From Microbacterium sp. BLY (GTDB lineage Bacteria > Actinomycetota > Actinomycetes > Actinomycetales > Microbacteriaceae), in NCBI RefSeq assembly GCF_017939615.1, contig NZ_JAGKSR010000001.1, forward strand, positions 2,356,001 to 2,420,000: a stretch of 64,000 nucleotides of DNA, given 5' to 3'. Both the position numbers and the translations under genes were made by a program. Positions 45,538-53,960 of this stretch are shown here, piece after piece (position 1 is the stretch's first letter; every line of letters begins with the position of its first letter). The notes below the pieces were generated by a model. The model did no database searches. It was not told where the DNA came from and saw only the letters and a program-made list of their open reading frames with translations.

Positions 45538-47051
45538 GCGACATCATCCGGCTGACCGCGGCGGAGCTCGCCGACAAGCTCGCGGCGCGCGAGGTCTCCA
45601 GCGTCGAGGCCACGCAGGCGCACCTCGACCGCATCGCTGCGGTCGACGGCGACGTCCATGCCTTCCTGCACGTCAACGAGCATGCGCTCGACGCGGCGGC
45701 CGACATCGACGCCCGCCGCGCCGCGGGGGAGGAGTTCGGGCCGATTGCCGGCGTCCCGCTCGCCATCAAGGACGTCCTCGTCACCACCGACCAGCCGACC
45801 ACGAGCGGCTCGCGGATCCTCGAGGGCTACCGCTCGCCGTACGACGCGACGGTCGTCGCCCGCTCCCGCGCTGCCGGCCTCATCCCGCTCGGCAAGACGA
45901 ACATGGACGAGTTCGCGATGGGCTCCTCGACGGAGCACTCCGCCTACGGCCCCACCCGCAACCCCTGGGATCTCGACCGGATCCCCGGCGGCTCGGGTGG
46001 GGGTTCTGCCGCCGCCGTCGCCGCCTTCGAGGCCCCGCTCGCCCTCGGCTCCGACACCGGCGGTTCGATCCGTCAGCCCGCTCACGTCACCGGCACGGTC
46101 GGCGTGAAGCCGACCTACGGCGGCGTCAGCCGCTACGGCGCGATCGCGTTGGCGTCGAGCCTCGACCAGGTCGGCCCGGTCACCCGCACGGTGCTCGATG
46201 CCGGTCTGCTGCACGACGCGATCGGCGGCCACGACCCGAAGGACTCCACGTCGCTCGACGAGCAGTGGCCGTCCTTCGCCGCGGCCGCACGCGAGGGCGC
46301 CCGCGGAGACGGCCTTCAGGGCCTTCGCGTCGGCGTCATCCGCGAGCTTCCCGACAGCGGTTTCCAGCCGGGCGTCGCGGCTTCGTTCCGCAGCGCGCTG
46401 GCGCTGCTCGAGGCGCAGGGTGCCGAGATCGTCGAGATCGGTGCACCGCACTTCGAGTACGGCGTCGCCGCCTACTACCTGATCCTGCCGGCCGAGGCCT
46501 CGAGCAACCTGGCCAAGTTCGACTCGGTCCGCTTCGGTCTGCGGGTCACCCCGGCGGGCAACCCGACCGTCGAGGACGTGATGTCCGCCACGCGCGACGC
46601 CGGTTTCGGCGATGAGGTCAAGCGCCGCATCATCCTCGGCACCTACGCGCTGTCGGCCGGCTACTACGACGCGTACTACGGCAGCGCGCAGAAGGTCCGC
46701 ACACTGATCCAGCAGGACTTCGCCGCGGCCTTCGCCGATGTCGACGTCATCGCGACCCCGTCGGCCCCGACCACGGCCTTCAAGCTCGGGGAGAAGATCG
46801 ACGACCCGCTGCAGATGTACCTCAACGACATCACCACGATCCCGGCGAACCTCGCCGGCGTCCCCGGCATCTCGATCCCGAGTGGTCTGGCGGCCGACGA
46901 CGGGCTGCCCGTCGGCATCCAGTTCCTCGCCCCGGCACGGGAGGACGCCCGCCTCTACCGGGTGGGTGCCGCCCTCGAGACGCTGCTCGTGGACTCCTGG
47001 GGCGCGCCGCTGCTGTCCCGTGCCCCCCAGCTGGAAGGAGGCGCGCGCTGA
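45534..47051 (+). CDS. gatA: Aspartyl/glutamyl-tRNA amidotransferase subunit A
   Basis: Glutaminase subunit that releases ammonia for conversion of Glu-tRNA(Gln) or Asp-tRNA(Asn). The 505-residue amidase-signature protein has the catalytic Lys in PLAIKDVL near 79, the cis-Ser within [15 protein letters not shown] near 154 and the nucleophile Ser in [12 protein letters not shown] near 178. GTG start overlaps gatC; its stop shares one base with the gatB start. No truncation or missing residue. Confidence 0.96.
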   Translation: MSDIIRLTAAELADKLAAREVSSVEATQAHLDRIAAVDGDVHAFLHVNEHALDAAADIDARRAAGEEFGPIAGVPLAIKDVLVTTDQPTTSGSRILEGYRSPYDATVVARSRAAGLIPLGKTNMDEFAMGSSTEHSAYGPTRNPWDLDRIPGGSGGGSAAAVAAFEAPLALGSDTGGSIRQPAHVTGTVGVKPTYGGVSRYGAIALASSLDQVGPVTRTVLDAGLLHDAIGGHDPKDSTSLDEQWPSFAAAAREGARGDGLQGLRVGVIRELPDSGFQPGVAASFRSALALLEAQGAEIVEIGAPHFEYGVAAYYLILPAEASSNLAKFDSVRFGLRVTPAGNPTVEDVMSATRDAGFGDEVKRRIILGTYALSAGYYDAYYGSAQKVRTLIQQDFAAAFADVDVIATPSAPTTAFKLGEKIDDPLQMYLNDITTIPANLAGVPGISIPSGLAADDGLPVGIQFLAPAREDARLYRVGAALETLLVDSWGAPLLSRAPQLEGGAR

Positions 47052-48565
47052 TGGCCGCCGCCACGCTCATGGACTTCGACAAGGCGCTCGAGCTGTTCGA
47101 GCCGGTCCTCGGTTTCGAGGTGCACGTCGAGCTCAACACGAACACGAAGATGTTCTCCGACGCGCCCAACCCCGCGAACGAGGCGTACCACGCGGCAGAG
47201 CCGAACACCCTGATCGCGCCGGTGGACCTCGGTCTGCCCGGTGCGCTTCCGGTCGTCAACGAGACGGCCATCCGATCGTCGATCAGCCTCGGGCTCGCGC
47301 TCGGCTGTTCGATCGCGGAGTCCAGCCGGTTCGCTCGGAAGAATTACTTCTACCCGGACCTCGGCAAGAACTACCAGATCTCCCAGTACGACGAGCCGAT
47401 CGCCTTCGAGGGCTCGGTCGAGGTGGAGCTCGAGGACGGCACGATGGTGACGATCCCGATCGAGCGCGCGCACATGGAGGAGGACGCCGGCAAGCTCACG
47501 CACATGGGCGGCTCGACCGGTCGCATCCAGGGCGCCGAGTACTCGCTCGTCGACTACAACCGCGCCGGCGTCCCGCTCGTCGAGATCGTGACCAAGACGA
47601 TCTTCGGAACCGATCACCGGGCTCCCGAGGTCGCCAAGGCGTACGTCGCCGCGATCCGCGACATCGTCCGCGGACTCGGGATCTCCGAGGCTCGGCTCGA
47701 GCGCGGCAACCTGCGATGCGACGCCAACGTCTCGCTCCGTCGTAGGGGTGAGGAGAAGCTCGGTACGCGCACGGAGACGAAGAACGTCAACTCCATGCGA
47801 TCGGTGGAGCGCGCGGTGCGGTACGAGATCCAGCGTCAGGCGCAGATCCTCGCCGACGGCGGCACCATCATCCAGGAGACCCGGCACTGGCACGAGGACA
47901 CCGGGACCACCTCTCCCGGGCGGCCGAAGTCGGACGCCGACGATTACCGGTACTTCCCCGAGCCCGACCTGCTGCCGGTGCAGCCGCCGCGCGAGCTGAT
48001 CGATGAGCTGCGTGCCGCCCTGCCCGAGCAGCCCGTCGCCCGCCGACGCCGACTCATGGACGAGTGGGGCTTCACCCCGCTGGAGTTCCAGGACGTGCGC
48101 AACGGCGGCCTGCTCGACGTCGTCGAGGCCACGATCGCCGCCGGGGCCACGCCGGCCGCGGCGCGGAAGTGGTGGACGGGGGAGATCACCCGCCTCGCCA
48201 ACGCGCAGGAGAAGGACGCGGTCGATCTCGTCAGCCCGGAGAACGTCGCGGCGCTGCAGCAGCTCGTCGACGCCGGGACGCTGACCGACAAGCTCGCACG
48301 CCAGGTGCTGGAGGGCGTGATCGCCGGCGAGGGCACGCCGCAGGAGGTCGTCGACGCCCGCGGTCTTGCCGTGGTCTCGGACGACGGTGCGCTCATCGCG
48401 GCGATCGACGAGGCCCTCGCCGCGCAGCCGGACGTGATGGCGAAGATCCAGGACGGCAAGGTCCAGGCCGCGGGTGCCATCATCGGTGCGGTCATGAAGG
48501 CCATGAAGGGCCAGGCCGACGCCGCTCGCGTCCGCGAACTCATCCTCGAGCGCGCCGCGCAGTGA
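47051..48565 (+). CDS. gatB: Aspartyl/glutamyl-tRNA amidotransferase subunit B
   Basis: Binds the misacylated tRNA, phosphorylates the acyl group with ATP and performs transamidation. The 504-residue product opens with the cradle domain ([21 protein letters not shown], about 18-38, and [18 protein letters not shown] near 99). Then [18 protein letters not shown] and RCDANVSLR follow, and the C-terminal helical and YqeY-like tail domain (about 345-504) ends [17 protein letters not shown]. The ATG overlaps the gatA stop by one base. A hairpin follows the stop. Confidence 0.96.
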   Translation: MAAATLMDFDKALELFEPVLGFEVHVELNTNTKMFSDAPNPANEAYHAAEPNTLIAPVDLGLPGALPVVNETAIRSSISLGLALGCSIAESSRFARKNYFYPDLGKNYQISQYDEPIAFEGSVEVELEDGTMVTIPIERAHMEEDAGKLTHMGGSTGRIQGAEYSLVDYNRAGVPLVEIVTKTIFGTDHRAPEVAKAYVAAIRDIVRGLGISEARLERGNLRCDANVSLRRRGEEKLGTRTETKNVNSMRSVERAVRYEIQRQAQILADGGTIIQETRHWHEDTGTTSPGRPKSDADDYRYFPEPDLLPVQPPRELIDELRAALPEQPVARRRRLMDEWGFTPLEFQDVRNGGLLDVVEATIAAGATPAAARKWWTGEITRLANAQEKDAVDLVSPENVAALQQLVDAGTLTDKLARQVLEGVIAGEGTPQEVVDARGLAVVSDDGALIAAIDEALAAQPDVMAKIQDGKVQAAGAIIGAVMKAMKGQADAARVRELILERAAQ

Positions 48566-48571
48566 TTCGTC

Positions 48572-48602
48572 CCCCTGGGCCTCGATGTCGGAGGCCCAGG
48601 GG
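48572..48602 (+). terminator. Hairpin after gatB, probable terminator
   Basis: Perfect 12-base arms (48572-48583 and 48591-48602) around a 7-base loop, starting seven bases after the gatB stop. No T-run follows; the dinB promoter hexamer overlaps its end. Confidence 0.65.
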
Positions 48603-48613
48603 ACAATGGGTTC

Positions 48614-49870
48614 ATGGGACACGGTGATGGCAGAGGCCGCATGGTGTCCTCGGCCGACGCCGACGACTCCGGCACGCGCATCCTCCACGTCGACATGGAC
48701 GCGTTCTATGCGGCCGTCGAAGTGCTGGATGACCCGAATCTCCGCGGCCTGCCCCTGATCATCGGGTCTCCCGATGGGCGCTCCGTGGTCTCCAGCGCCT
48801 CGTACGAGGCGCGGCGCTACGGCGTCCGTTCGGCGATGCCGGTGTCGCAGGCGCTGCGGCTGTGCCCTACCGCGCGGATCGTCCCGCCGCACTTCCCCCG
48901 GTACCAAGAGGTCTCGCGGCAGGTGATGGCGATCTTCGAGTCGTTCACGCCGCTCGTCGAACCGCTGTCGGTGGACGAGGCGTTCCTCGACGTGCAGGGC
49001 GTGCGCCGGCTCTGGGGGAGCCCTGCCCGCATCGCCGCCCGGATCCGCGAGCGCGTTCTCGCCGAGGTCGGCATCACCTGCAGCGTCGGGGTCGCCGCGA
49101 CCAAGCATGTGGCGAAGATGGCATCCACGATCGCCAAACCCGACGGGATGCTCGTGGTCGCCGAGGCCGACACGCTGGCGTTCCTCGCGCCGCGACCGGT
49201 CCGGGCGTTGTGGGGTGTCGGGCCGAAGGCCGCGGAAGCCCTCGAGGCGCGAGGTCTGCGCACGATCGGCGATCTCCGCACGGCGCCGCCGGAGATGCTG
49301 GACCGCGCCGTCGGGCCGGCACTGAGCGCACGGCTCGTCCAGCTGGCGCGCGGAGAGGACGCCCGTGCGGTCGACACCGAACGGGTCGAGAAGAGTATCG
49401 GACACGAGGAGACCTTCGATCACGACATCGTCGATCGGGACTTCCTCCGGGCCGAGCTTCTCCGGCTCGCCGACCGCGTCGGGGCGCGCCTGCGTCGGGC
49501 GGGATGGGAGACCTCGACCGTCGCGATCAAGATCCGATTCGACGACTTCCGGACGGTGAACCGGTCGCAGACGCTGGGAGAACCGACCGCGGTCGGTCAG
49601 CGCATCGGTGAGGCCGCGCAGGGGCTGTTCGAGCTCATCGAACGTCGAGACCCGATCCGGCTTGTGGGCGTCCGAGCCGAGAACCTCCGGCCGGCGGGAG
49701 GAGGTGCGCTGGCCTTGTGGGACGAGGACGAGGGGTGGCGCAAGGTCGAAGGGGCCGTCGACGAGGCCATGGCGCGGTTCGGAGCGGCGACGATCAGCCG
49801 GGCGCGCCACATCGGCCGCGGTGAAGGACGGGGTGCCGCGCGGCATCCGAAGGACCACGGCGTCGATTGA
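48614..49870 (+). CDS. dinB: DNA polymerase IV (Y-family, DinB)
   Basis: Translesion polymerase. Of 418 residues, the palm motif LHVDMDAFYAAVEVLDDP near 24-41 and the catalytic SVDEAFLDVQGVRRLWG near 119-135 supply the metal-binding acids. The HhH region has RALWGVGPKAAEALEARGL near 197-215, and the little finger follows to about 365. No clear canonical beta-clamp-binding sequence is seen at the end (IGRGEGRGAARHPKDHGVD). GACAAT ends six bases before the ATG at 48614; a second in-frame ATG at 48641 is possible. No SOS (LexA) box of the usual GAAC-type is visible upstream. Confidence 0.92.
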   Translation: MGHGDGRGRMVSSADADDSGTRILHVDMDAFYAAVEVLDDPNLRGLPLIIGSPDGRSVVSSASYEARRYGVRSAMPVSQALRLCPTARIVPPHFPRYQEVSRQVMAIFESFTPLVEPLSVDEAFLDVQGVRRLWGSPARIAARIRERVLAEVGITCSVGVAATKHVAKMASTIAKPDGMLVVAEADTLAFLAPRPVRALWGVGPKAAEALEARGLRTIGDLRTAPPEMLDRAVGPALSARLVQLARGEDARAVDTERVEKSIGHEETFDHDIVDRDFLRAELLRLADRVGARLRRAGWETSTVAIKIRFDDFRTVNRSQTLGEPTAVGQRIGEAAQGLFELIERRDPIRLVGVRAENLRPAGGGALALWDEDEGWRKVEGAVDEAMARFGAATISRARHIGRGEGRGAARHPKDHGVD

Positions 49871-49895
49871 CCGCGCGCGCGACGCCGGTGTCGGC

Positions 49896-49901
49896 TAGCG
49901 T
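49896..49901 (+). promoter_or_regulatory. -10 hexamer TAGCGT, leaderless promoter of the GerW-like gene
   Basis: TAGCGT ends six bases before the ATG at 49908; the same hexamer and spacing occur before the methyltransferase gene at 9029. Confidence 0.5.
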
Positions 49902-49907
49902 GGGACC

Positions 49908-50225
49908 ATGCCGAACATTGCACTGGAACTCGGGAATCAGGTCGCCTCCTTCGGCGTGAAGAGCGCGTACGGGGAACCGCAGGAGATCGACGGCGTGACC
50001 GTCACTCCGGTCGCGTTCACCTACGCGGGCTTCGGCGGCGGGAGCGGTGAAGGCGGCGAAGGGGGCGGCGGTGCCGGGGTGTCGGTGCCGGTCGGTGTCT
50101 ACGTGCGTCGCGAAGAGGGCCTGCGCTTCGAGCCGAACATCGTGACGCTCCTCGTCGTGGCCGTGCCCTTCGTCTGGGTCGCCGGTCGGGCTCTCACGCG
50201 CATCATCCGTGCCCTCAAGAAGTGA
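49908..50225 (+). CDS. GerW/YtfJ-like protein with Gly-rich segment and C-terminal membrane helix
   Basis: A 105-residue protein whose layout matches the GerW/YtfJ family: an N-terminal GVKSAYGEPQEIDGVTVTPVAF (about 17-38), a Gly-rich stretch (about 41-58), then VSVPVGVYVRREEGLRFEP. A C-terminal hydrophobic helix (about 77-95, VTLLVVAVPFVWVAGRAL) and a basic end follow. YtfJ/GerW is known from spore germination in Bacillus, but this lineage is not known to form endospores, so another role is expected. It overlaps the next gene by 17 bases. Assignment is from pattern, not alignment. Confidence 0.6.
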   Translation: MPNIALELGNQVASFGVKSAYGEPQEIDGVTVTPVAFTYAGFGGGSGEGGEGGGGAGVSVPVGVYVRREEGLRFEPNIVTLLVVAVPFVWVAGRALTRIIRALKK

Positions 50226-50790
50226 CGATGCGGTCGCGGCGGCGCTCGCGCGCGCAGCGGAGCTGATCGCAGCGGATATCCGCGCCCTATCCGCGTCCAA
50301 CCCCGTCGTACTGATCGATGGGGGCAGCGGAGCAGGCAAGACGTCACTGGCGGCTCGTCTCGCGCAGGGCTGGCCTCTCGCCGGACGCGTGCAGGTCATC
50401 GCCCTGGACTCGCTGTACCCCGGATGGGACGGGCTGGACGAGGGCGCGGAGCGGGCCCTCGAGGGCATCCTCCGTCCGCACGGTCGCGGCCTCCTCGGCG
50501 CCTGGCGGCGTTGGGATTGGGCACGGGGCGCGGAGGCGGAGACGCACGCCGTCGATCCCGCCCTCGGGGTCATCGTCGAGGGCAGCGGCATCCTGCGCCC
50601 GTCGACCGCGCGACTGGCGGACATCCGCGTCTGGGTGGAGTCCGCCGAGACCTCGCGGAAAGCGCGTGCTCTCGCGCGCGACGGCGACACCTACCGTCCG
50701 CATTGGGACCGCTGGGCGGCGCAGGAGCGTCGTCACATCGACCGGGATCGTCCGCGCGGGCTCGCCACGCGCGTCATCGAGGTGCCCTGA
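50209..50790 (+). CDS. P-loop NTPase, uridine-kinase-like
   Basis: A 193-residue protein with Walker A VVLIDGGSGAGKTSLAARLA near 33-52 and an acidic residue in VIALDSLYPGWDGL near 65-78, which resembles the substrate region of uridine/phosphoribulokinase-type kinases. IVEGSGILRPSTARLADIRVWVESAE is the Walker B-like strand region, and RRHIDRDRPRG may be the lid. Phosphate acceptor unknown. The GTG overlaps the GerW-like gene by 17 bases; no other start is available before the P-loop region begins. It is convergent with the DUF2017 gene. Confidence 0.75.
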   Translation: MPSRSDDAVAAALARAAELIAADIRALSASNPVVLIDGGSGAGKTSLAARLAQGWPLAGRVQVIALDSLYPGWDGLDEGAERALEGILRPHGRGLLGAWRRWDWARGAEAETHAVDPALGVIVEGSGILRPSTARLADIRVWVESAETSRKARALARDGDTYRPHWDRWAAQERRHIDRDRPRGLATRVIEVP

Positions 50791-50802
50791 GCGAGCGCGG
50801 AC

Positions 50803-51300
50803 TCAGCGCAGGGCGTCGGCGTCGCTCTCGTCGACGGCCTCGATGAGGAGTTCGAGACGGTACCCCACCCAGTCGTACACGGCTTGACCGTCTCCTCCAA
50901 CGTCCGGCTGCTCCTCGGTGATGCCGAGACGGGTCGCGATGACGAGCCGGATCGCGGTGAGCGTCCGCAACCACGCATCCACGTCCTCACGCCGCACGAT
51001 CACATCACGGGGTGCACGGGCGACCTCATCCGTCACGTCGGCGTCCGGGTCGAAAGCGTCGAGCGCGGATCGCATCGTGCGCGCGTCGTGCAGGCGGCGA
51101 TCGAGCAGGTCCGCGCGGGTGGCCGCGGCGAACGCGGCAGAGGCGTCGTCATCGTCGGGATAAGCGTCCGGGGTCAGCCGGGCGACGCCGGGATCATCCT
51201 CTTCGGTCTCCCGCAGCAGAGCGACGAAGTCGTCCACCAGGCGGGCCAGGTGCATTCCTTCGATGGTGGCGACGGTGAGGACGATCGGTGAGGTGTTCAT
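50803..51300 (-). CDS. DUF2017 family protein
   Basis: A 165-residue acidic protein of the actinobacterial DUF2017 family, which regularly sits next to clpS. The sequence is largely alpha-helical in character: IEGMHLARLVDDFVALLRE (about 13-31), ATRADLLDRRLHDARTM, and a C-terminal helix YDWVGYRLELLIEAVDESD. No catalytic or membrane feature. Its ATG overlaps the clpS stop by four bases, so translation is coupled. A link to Clp-dependent proteolysis is suggested by this constant neighbourhood only. Confidence 0.85.
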   Translation of the reverse strand: MNTSPIVLTVATIEGMHLARLVDDFVALLRETEEDDPGVARLTPDAYPDDDDASAAFAAATRADLLDRRLHDARTMRSALDAFDPDADVTDEVARAPRDVIVRREDVDAWLRTLTAIRLVIATRLGITEEQPDVGGDGQAVYDWVGYRLELLIEAVDESDADALR

Positions 51301-51584
51301 GCGGCCTTCCTGACGGTCGCCCAGAGTCCGTAGTCGTGCATGGCCTGGGCATGCACCTCCATCGTCTCGCGGGGACCGGTCGAGACGATGGCGTGGCCGT
51401 CGTGGTGAACGGCGAGCATCAGCCGGGTGGCGTGCTCGCGCGAGTAGCCGAAGTAGGTGCGGAAGACGCGCACCACGTAGCTCATCAGGTTCACCGGGTC
51501 GTTCCAGACGACGACCTCCCAGGGCTCCAGGGGAGCGGCGACCAGGTCGAGGTCCTCCTCGATGTCGGGCAGTGCGGTCGACAT
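51297..51584 (-). CDS. clpS: ATP-dependent Clp protease adaptor ClpS
   Basis: Delivers N-degron substrates to ClpAP/ClpCP. The 95-residue product has the N-degron binding core EPWEVVVWNDPVNLMSYVVRVFRTYFGYSREHATRLMLAVHHDG (split here over about 20-62), with the Asn-Asp pair and the Met and His residues that line the pocket. MEVHAQAMHDYGLWATVRK closes the fold. The ATG at 51584 lies two bases after the zincin stop; another ATG four codons upstream overlaps it. Middle gene of zincin-clpS-DUF2017. Confidence 0.93.
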   Translation of the reverse strand: MSTALPDIEEDLDLVAAPLEPWEVVVWNDPVNLMSYVVRVFRTYFGYSREHATRLMLAVHHDGHAIVSTGPRETMEVHAQAMHDYGLWATVRKAA

Positions 51585-51586
51585 GG

Positions 51587-51934
51587 TCAGGCCCATCCCA
51601 GCTCGTGGAGCTGCGCATCGTCGATACCGTGGAAGTGCGCGATCTCGTGCACGAGGGTCGTGTGGATCTCGTCGCGGAGCTCATCGAGCGTGTCGCATTG
51701 GGCGAGGTGCGGCTCGCGGTAAACGATGATGCGGTCGGGCAGTTCCCCCATGCCGTACTGGGTTCGCTCCGTCAGTGCGAGGCCGTCGTAGAGCCCCAGC
51801 AGGTCCAGACTGCCGTCTTCGGGACGGTCTTCGACGACGAAGACGACATTCTCCAGCTGCTCGACCATCTCGTCGGGCAGCTGATCCAGCTCGTCGATCA
51901 CGAGGGCCTCGAAGGCGGCGGCGTCCAGTTCCAT
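51587..51934 (-). CDS. Minimal zincin-like metallopeptidase family protein
   Basis: A 115-residue protein of the small zincin family (PF06262-type). The zinc motif is HEIAHFHGID near 96-105, giving HExxH plus a downstream Asp that is often the third ligand. FEALVIDELDQLPDEMVEQLENVVFVVEDRP (about 8-38) is the usual N-terminal part, and YGMGELPDRIIVYRE precedes the active site. No signal peptide. First gene of a unit with clpS and DUF2017, with a TAGGCT hexamer seven bases upstream and GGAGG inside that gap. The substrate is unknown. Confidence 0.85.
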   Translation of the reverse strand: MELDAAAFEALVIDELDQLPDEMVEQLENVVFVVEDRPEDGSLDLLGLYDGLALTERTQYGMGELPDRIIVYREPHLAQCDTLDELRDEIHTTLVHEIAHFHGIDDAQLHELGWA

Positions 51935-51941
51935 CCCCTCC

Positions 51942-51947
51942 AGCCTA
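51942..51947 (-). promoter_or_regulatory. -10 hexamer TAGGCT for the zincin-clpS-DUF2017 unit
   Basis: TAGGCT ends seven bases before the ATG. The gap itself reads GGAGGGG, so either a leaderless or a very short leader transcript is possible. Confidence 0.4.
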
Positions 51948-51967
51948 CGGCGACCAGCGGCGAGTCT

Positions 51968-52597
51968 TCAGTGAAGGAGGACCAGGAGGGCGGCGACACC
52001 GATGAAGAGGCTTCCGAAGACGGTGTTGAGGATGCGCTGTCCCCGCGGAGATCGCGTGAGACGCCGGAAGGGTCGTGCCGCGGTGGCGAAGAAGCCCCAC
52101 ATCACCAGGACATCGACGATCACGACCGTCGTGATGAGTGCGAGGTACTGGGGAAGCGGCGGTTGGTCGATGCGGATGAACTGCGGGATGAAGGCGAGGA
52201 AGAAGACGATCGCCTTCGGGTTCAGCAGGTTCACCCAGAAGCCCCGACGCATCATCGACCAATGGCTCTCGCGGGAGTCCACGGGGGAGGGGGCATCGTC
52301 GATCACGGGGGCGGGTCGGGCGATGATCAGCCGGATGCCGAGGTAGACGAGGTAGGCGGCACCGGCGTACCGGATGACGTTGAAGAGGAAGTCGGAACGC
52401 GAGACCAGGAGGCCGACCCCGGCGGCGACGATCGCGACATGGACGATGAGGGCGATCTGCTGGCCGATGATCCCCCAGATCGACCGCTTCCAGCCCTGGG
52501 TGAGCGAGTTCGACATGGTGTTGATCGCGCCGGCACCCGGCGTGAAGCTGATCACGACGGATGCGGTGAGCAGGGAGAACCAGACCGCCAGTGACAC
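51968..52597 (-). CDS. LysE family amino-acid/metabolite exporter
   Basis: A 209-residue membrane protein with about six helices in the LysE/RhtB pattern: LTASVVISFTPGAGAINTMSNSLTQGWKR (about 10-38) with the conserved Pro-Gly, GVGLLVSRSDFLFNVIRYAGAAYLVYLGIRLI, and WVNLLNPKAIVFFLAFIPQFI near 126-146, which holds the conserved Asn-Pro-Lys. GTG start with TAGACT at exact leaderless spacing. The exported compound is unknown. It lies between the clpS unit and the tRNA-His terminator. Confidence 0.9.
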   Translation of the reverse strand: MSLAVWFSLLTASVVISFTPGAGAINTMSNSLTQGWKRSIWGIIGQQIALIVHVAIVAAGVGLLVSRSDFLFNVIRYAGAAYLVYLGIRLIIARPAPVIDDAPSPVDSRESHWSMMRRGFWVNLLNPKAIVFFLAFIPQFIRIDQPPLPQYLALITTVVIVDVLVMWGFFATAARPFRRLTRSPRGQRILNTVFGSLFIGVAALLVLLH

Positions 52598-52603
52598 CAG
52601 GAC

Positions 52604-52609
52604 AGTCTA
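52604..52609 (-). promoter_or_regulatory. -10 hexamer TAGACT, leaderless promoter of the LysE-family gene
   Basis: TAGACT ends six bases before the GTG and lies just downstream of the tRNA-His terminator hairpin. Confidence 0.55.
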
Positions 52610-52625
52610 GGGCCGTGGAGGGAAG

Positions 52626-52662
52626 CGAAGAGGCTCGGACCGTGACGGTCCGAGCCTCTTCG
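52626..52662 (-). terminator. tRNA-His terminator, 18-base palindrome
   Basis: Arms 52626-52643 and 52645-52662 are perfectly complementary around one central base, giving an RNA stem with a small loop. It begins three bases after the CCA end of tRNA-His. Confidence 0.85.
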
Positions 52663-52665
52663 AGC

Positions 52666-52741
52666 TGGGGTGAGTAACGGGGCTTGAACCCGCGACCTCC
52701 TGGACCACAACCAGGCGCTCTACCAACTGAGCTATACCCAC
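52666..52741 (-). tRNA. tRNA-His (anticodon GTG)
   Basis: A 76-base cloverleaf with CCA encoded. Acceptor arms GTGGGTA and TACTCAC pair with one G-U; the anticodon stem CCTGG/CCAGG encloses loop TTGTGGT, anticodon GTG. The T arm holds GTTCAAG. The discriminator base is C and the base before position 1 is G (52742), the extra G-1 needed by histidyl-tRNA synthetase. Confidence 0.96.
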
Positions 52742-52771
52742 CATGCGCCCGCCGTAACAGGCAACCCCACG

Positions 52772-52777
52772 AGTCTA
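52772..52777 (-). promoter_or_regulatory. -10 hexamer TAGACT, probable tRNA-His promoter
   Basis: TAGACT lies immediately after the orn stop codon and about 30 bases before the tRNA 5' end, leaving a short 5' extension for RNase P to remove. Confidence 0.45.
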
Positions 52778-53404
52778 TTACATGTTCGCGGTGAACTCGG
52801 ACACGGTGCGGGCCGCGATCTCCTTGGCGTCGTCGCTGGACGGTCCGGGCTCGGCCACGAACACGGCGTCGCGGTAGTACCGGAGCTCGCGGATGGACTC
52901 GAGGATGTCCGCGAGAGCACGGTGGCCGCCGTCCTTGGCCGGAGCCTGGAAGAACACGCGCGGGTACCAGCGCCGCGAGAGCTCCTTGATGCTCGAGACA
53001 TCGACGTTGCGGTAATGCAGCCACTGGTCGACCTGCGGCATGTACTTCGCGAGGAACATGCGGTCCGTACCGATGGTGTTGCCGGCGAGCGGCGCGCGAC
53101 GCTCCAGCGGGACGAAACGGCGGATGTACGCCAGCGTCTGCTCCTCAGCCTCCGCGAGGGTCACCCCGCCCGGGATCTCCTCGATCAGGCCGGACGTCTC
53201 GTGCATCTTCGTGACGAAGTCGTTCATGTGGGCGAGGGCCGCCGCGCTCGGACGGATGACGACCTGGAAGCCGGGGTCGAGCGGGCGCAGCTCGAAGTCG
53301 GTGATCACGACCGCGATCTCGACCAGCTCGTCGACGGCGAGATCGAGTCCCGTCATCTCGCAGTCGATCCAGACGAGACGGTCGTTCTCGGATGCAGTCA
53401 CCAT
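52778..53404 (-). CDS. orn: Oligoribonuclease
   Basis: 3'-5' exoribonuclease that degrades 2-5 nucleotide RNAs and pGpG. The DEDDh set is visible in 208 residues: Asp14 and Glu16 in WIDCEMTGLD, an Asp in APLAGNTIGTDRMFLAKYMP near 113, and the last His and Asp in GGHRALADILESIREL near 160-165. The catalytic cores match the standard 180-210 residue enzyme. ATG with TAGGAT exactly six bases upstream. It precedes tRNA-His on the same strand. Confidence 0.95.
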   Translation of the reverse strand: MVTASENDRLVWIDCEMTGLDLAVDELVEIAVVITDFELRPLDPGFQVVIRPSAAALAHMNDFVTKMHETSGLIEEIPGGVTLAEAEEQTLAYIRRFVPLERRAPLAGNTIGTDRMFLAKYMPQVDQWLHYRNVDVSSIKELSRRWYPRVFFQAPAKDGGHRALADILESIRELRYYRDAVFVAEPGPSSDDAKEIAARTVSEFTANM

Positions 53405-53410
53405 GTCGCC

Positions 53411-53416
53411 ATCCTA
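53411..53416 (-). promoter_or_regulatory. -10 hexamer TAGGAT, leaderless promoter of orn
   Basis: TAGGAT ends six bases before the orn ATG. On the plus strand, CCGACA (53426-53431), 18 bases, and TACGGT (53450-53455) form a candidate promoter for tRNA-Arg nine bases further on. Confidence 0.5.
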
Positions 53417-53464
53417 TCGATCGTCCCGACATCGCCCGCCGGAGCGCGGTACGGTAGAACGTCC

Positions 53465-53540
53465 GCCTCCGTAGCTCAGGGGATAGAGCAGGAGCCTTCT
53501 AATCTCTTGGTCGCAGGTTCGAATCCTGCCGGGGGCGCCA
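53465..53540 (+). tRNA. tRNA-Arg (anticodon TCT)
   Basis: A 76-base cloverleaf with encoded CCA. Acceptor arms GCCTCCG/CGGGGGC, D arm GCTC/GAGC, T arm GCAGG-TTCGAAT-CCTGC are all good. The anticodon loop CTTCTAA gives TCT, reading AGA. The anticodon stem GGAGC/TCTCT has a G-T pair at its top and a C-T mismatch next to the loop, which is unusual for a working tRNA. Confidence 0.88.
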
Positions 53541-53566
53541 ACCGTCGTCTCTCTCGACGACCGCCG

Positions 53567-53845
53567 TCAGCAGTGGCGCAACGCGTCCACGGCGTCGTCG
53601 GCACGCCAGAACTCGCCGATCACGCGGAACCCGCCCGTCGCGAGGTGGAGCCGTTCGGCGCGGTACCGCAGGCCCAGGGGATCGGGCACGACGCGGAGGT
53701 GACCGAGGACGTGCTCACGACTGTCCTGCACACGCCACAGGTGGTCGGCGGCACGCACGAGGTGCTCACGGCGCGAGGCGAGGTGCGGCGCGGCGAACGG
53801 GACACCGGGGACGGGAGCGATGACGGGGCTGGGCGTGGTGGACAT
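53567..53845 (-). CDS. Small protein of unknown function
   Basis: A 92-residue protein without recognisable motif or membrane segment. The N-terminus MSTTPSPVIAPVPGVPFAAPHL is Pro-rich, the middle is Arg/His-rich (HLASRREHLVRAADHLWRVQDSREHVLGHLRVV) and the end is RADDAVDALRHC. A strong GAGAGGAGAGACC site fixes the ATG at 53845 and argues that it is a true gene. It is convergent with the tRNA-Arg and divergent from the lipoprotein gene. Confidence 0.65.
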   Translation of the reverse strand: MSTTPSPVIAPVPGVPFAAPHLASRREHLVRAADHLWRVQDSREHVLGHLRVVPDPLGLRYRAERLHLATGGFRVIGEFWRADDAVDALRHC

Positions 53846-53960
53846 GGTCTCTCCTCTCAGGACTCGAACATACGACCGACCTCCGACATTCACGGAGGGA
53901 CGGATACCGATCGTGATCAGGGGTGTTCCCCGTTCGCAGGAGGATGCGTGGGAAGCGGCT

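Noticed and set aside
46955-49858. Long minus-strand open frame of 967 codons opposite gatB and dinB
   Set aside because: It is the antisense shadow of two clearly real genes. Its composition (Arg/Asp/Val/Gly runs, no domain) is typical of high-GC complementary frames.
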